Virus record (IMG/VR): IMGVR_UViG_3300025009_000239
Location: 1-39,692 of that record
Direction: 5' to 3' (one strand)
Source: a virus
DNA length: 39,692 bases
Made by a program: the position numbers and the translations under genes. Positions 38,773 to 39,692 of this stretch are shown piece after piece. The first letter of the stretch is position 1. Each line of letters starts with the position of its first letter. The notes beneath the pieces are model-generated. The model made no database searches. It was not told the origin of the DNA and worked only from the letters and a program-made list of their open reading frames with translations.

Positions 38773-39546
38773 ATGGAAAACATCAAAGCGGCACCGCTAG
38801 TGCCATGGATCGGTGGCAAACGGCGCCTGGTCAAACACATCTTGCCGATGTTCCCGGCGCACACCTGCTACGTGGAGCCCTTCTGTGGGGCCGCAGCCTT
38901 GTATTTCGCCAAGACGCCGGCCAAGGCCGAGGTGCTGAACGACATCAACGGCGAGGTGGTCAACCTCTACAGGGTGGTGCGCCACCATGTAGAGGAGTTC
39001 AACAGGCAGTTCAAGTGGGGCCTGACCAGCCGCCAGATCTTCAAGTGGCTGCAGATCACGCCGGCTGAGACGCTGACGGACATTCAGCGAGCGGCGAGGT
39101 TCTTCTACCTTCAAAAGCAGGCGTTCGGGGGCAAGGTGCAGGGTCAGACCTTCGGCACGGCCGCCACCACACCACCGAGGCTGAATCTGCTGCGGCTGGA
39201 GGAAGATCTGTCGGCGGCACACCTACGGCTGGCCAGCACGTACATCGAACACCTGGACTGGTCAACGTGTGTGACCAAGTACGACCGCCCAGGGACGCTG
39301 TTCTACTGCGACCCGCCCTATTGGGGGACCGAGGGATATGGCGTGGGGTTCGGCCTGGAGCAGTACGACCACCTGGCAGCCCTGGCCAGGTCAATCAAGG
39401 GGCGGATGATCATCTCGGTCAACGACATCCCCGAGATGCGCCGGGCATTCAAGGGCCTGACAATGAACCGGGTGGACATCTCGTACTCGGTTGGCAAGGC
39501 TGCAGACCGAAAGAAGACCGGTGAGCTGGTGATCCAGAACTGGTAG
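38773..39546 (+). CDS. DNA adenine methylase, Dam type
   Basis: A 257-residue class D12 (Dam-like) N6-adenine methyltransferase. The S-adenosylmethionine side has VPWIGGKRRLV at 10-20 and EPFCGAAALYF near 35; the catalytic motif is DPPYWG at 180-185. The target sequence cannot be read from the gene. In Mu the right end carries mom, which modifies phage DNA against restriction; a methylase here may do the same job. ATG 38773 is chosen because the TTG 6 nt earlier has no better site. Its position outside the tail module and the flanking 12-bp repeats suggest separate acquisition. Confidence 0.9.
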   Translation: MENIKAAPLVPWIGGKRRLVKHILPMFPAHTCYVEPFCGAAALYFAKTPAKAEVLNDINGEVVNLYRVVRHHVEEFNRQFKWGLTSRQIFKWLQITPAETLTDIQRAARFFYLQKQAFGGKVQGQTFGTAATTPPRLNLLRLEEDLSAAHLRLASTYIEHLDWSTCVTKYDRPGTLFYCDPPYWGTEGYGVGFGLEQYDHLAALARSIKGRMIISVNDIPEMRRAFKGLTMNRVDISYSVGKAADRKKTGELVIQNW

Positions 39547-39550
39547 CCGC

Positions 39551-39574
39551 CCACCGATGTAGGGTGGTGTTTTC
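39551..39574 (+). terminator. Weak terminator after the methylase
   Basis: CCACC (39551-39555) pairs with GGTGG (39563-39567), followed by TGTTTTCT, a few bases after the methylase stop. The stem is short, so this is only a candidate. The rest of 39547-39619 shows no gene. Confidence 0.45.
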
Positions 39575-39581
39575 TGACGGA
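39570..39581 (+). repeat. 12-bp repeat flanking the methylase (second copy)
   Basis: TTTTCTGACGGA here repeats 38747-38758 in the same direction, 823 bp apart, one copy on each side of the methylase gene. It could mark insertion of the gene by recombination between short repeats. Confidence 0.6.
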
Positions 39582-39619
39582 GAATTATCTTTCCCAACGC
39601 GAAAGCATCACCCTCATCC

Positions 39620-39662
39620 ATTTATCGCGCTTACGAAGGCGCATTTATCGCGCCGCGCTTCA
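39620..39662. other. Right phage end with two transposase-site candidates
   Basis: Two perfect copies of ATTTATCGCGC lie at 39620-39630 and 39643-39653, 23 bp apart and inverted relative to those at the left end. The outer copy ends 9 bp and the inner copy 32 bp before the terminal TCA at 39660-39662, matching the left end exactly. Bases 39663-39692 are then flanking DNA. The symmetrical spacing strongly supports these as phage ends. Confidence 0.65.
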
Positions 39663-39692
39663 TTCGCGGTCGGGTCGTCTTCGAAGGCCAGG

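Noticed and set aside
1-39692. Five-base target duplication at the phage ends
   Set aside because: I compared the bases next to 14 and 39662 and next to other TG/CA choices and found no matching pair. A shared AGGCCA in both flanks does not sit at the end positions.

Overview
This window holds what looks like one complete transposable (Mu-related) temperate phage of about 39.65 kb, with a few bases of flanking DNA at each side. The very high GC content, the G/C-rich third codon positions and the style of the structural genes suggest a betaproteobacterial host, perhaps of the Comamonadaceae or Burkholderiales; this is an inference from composition only. The phage ends can be placed at about 14 and 39662, because both ends start TGA and carry two 11-bp sites (consensus GCGCGATAAAT) at exactly the same distances from the end. 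No rRNA, tRNA or CRISPR array was seen.

Layout. (1) 154-8912, minus strand: a late operon reading towards the left end. In transcription order it encodes an amidase endolysin, a holin-like protein, the Rz spanin with Rz1 nested in another frame, a TraR/DksA zinc finger, Mu gp25-, gp26- and gp27-like proteins, two small proteins, the large terminase (gp28), portal (gp29), MuF-type head protein (gp30), virion morphogenesis protein (gpG) and two small conserved phage proteins. (2) 8987-11019, mostly minus strand: the lysogeny region, with a short CI-type repressor, a partner protein that shares a short motif with it, a secreted DUF4124 protein and a membrane-linked protein. A possible plus-strand membrane gene lies among them. 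(3) 11029-21793, plus strand: the early operon, about twenty tightly overlapping genes. It starts from a good sigma-70 promoter with a Ner-like regulator. It carries the DDE transposase and MuB-like ATPase, a Gam-like candidate and GemA, and ends with a Mor/C-type activator followed by a terminator. (4) 21943-26580: protease with an in-frame scaffold, major capsid protein, decoration and connector proteins and the tail tube, closed by a strong terminator. (5) 26672-38614: tape measure and tail-tip genes of a non-contractile (siphovirus-like) tail. (6) 38773-39546: a Dam-type DNA adenine methylase in the place where Mu carries mom.

How it works together. The repressor and the Ner-like protein would control the early promoter. 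Early transcription yields the transposition machinery and finally the Mor-like activator. Three copies of a 20-22 bp element (core TGACG...CCATTTA.CGC) stand in front of the endolysin, the protease and the first tail-tip gene, each exactly 50 nt before the start codon. They are the best candidates for the late promoters this activator would switch on. The head genes are split: terminase to gpG lie at the left end in reverse orientation, while protease to tail tube lie some 13 kb beyond the lysis end of that block on the other strand. This suggests that a lysis-to-gpG block was moved and inverted, keeping its own copy of the late element.
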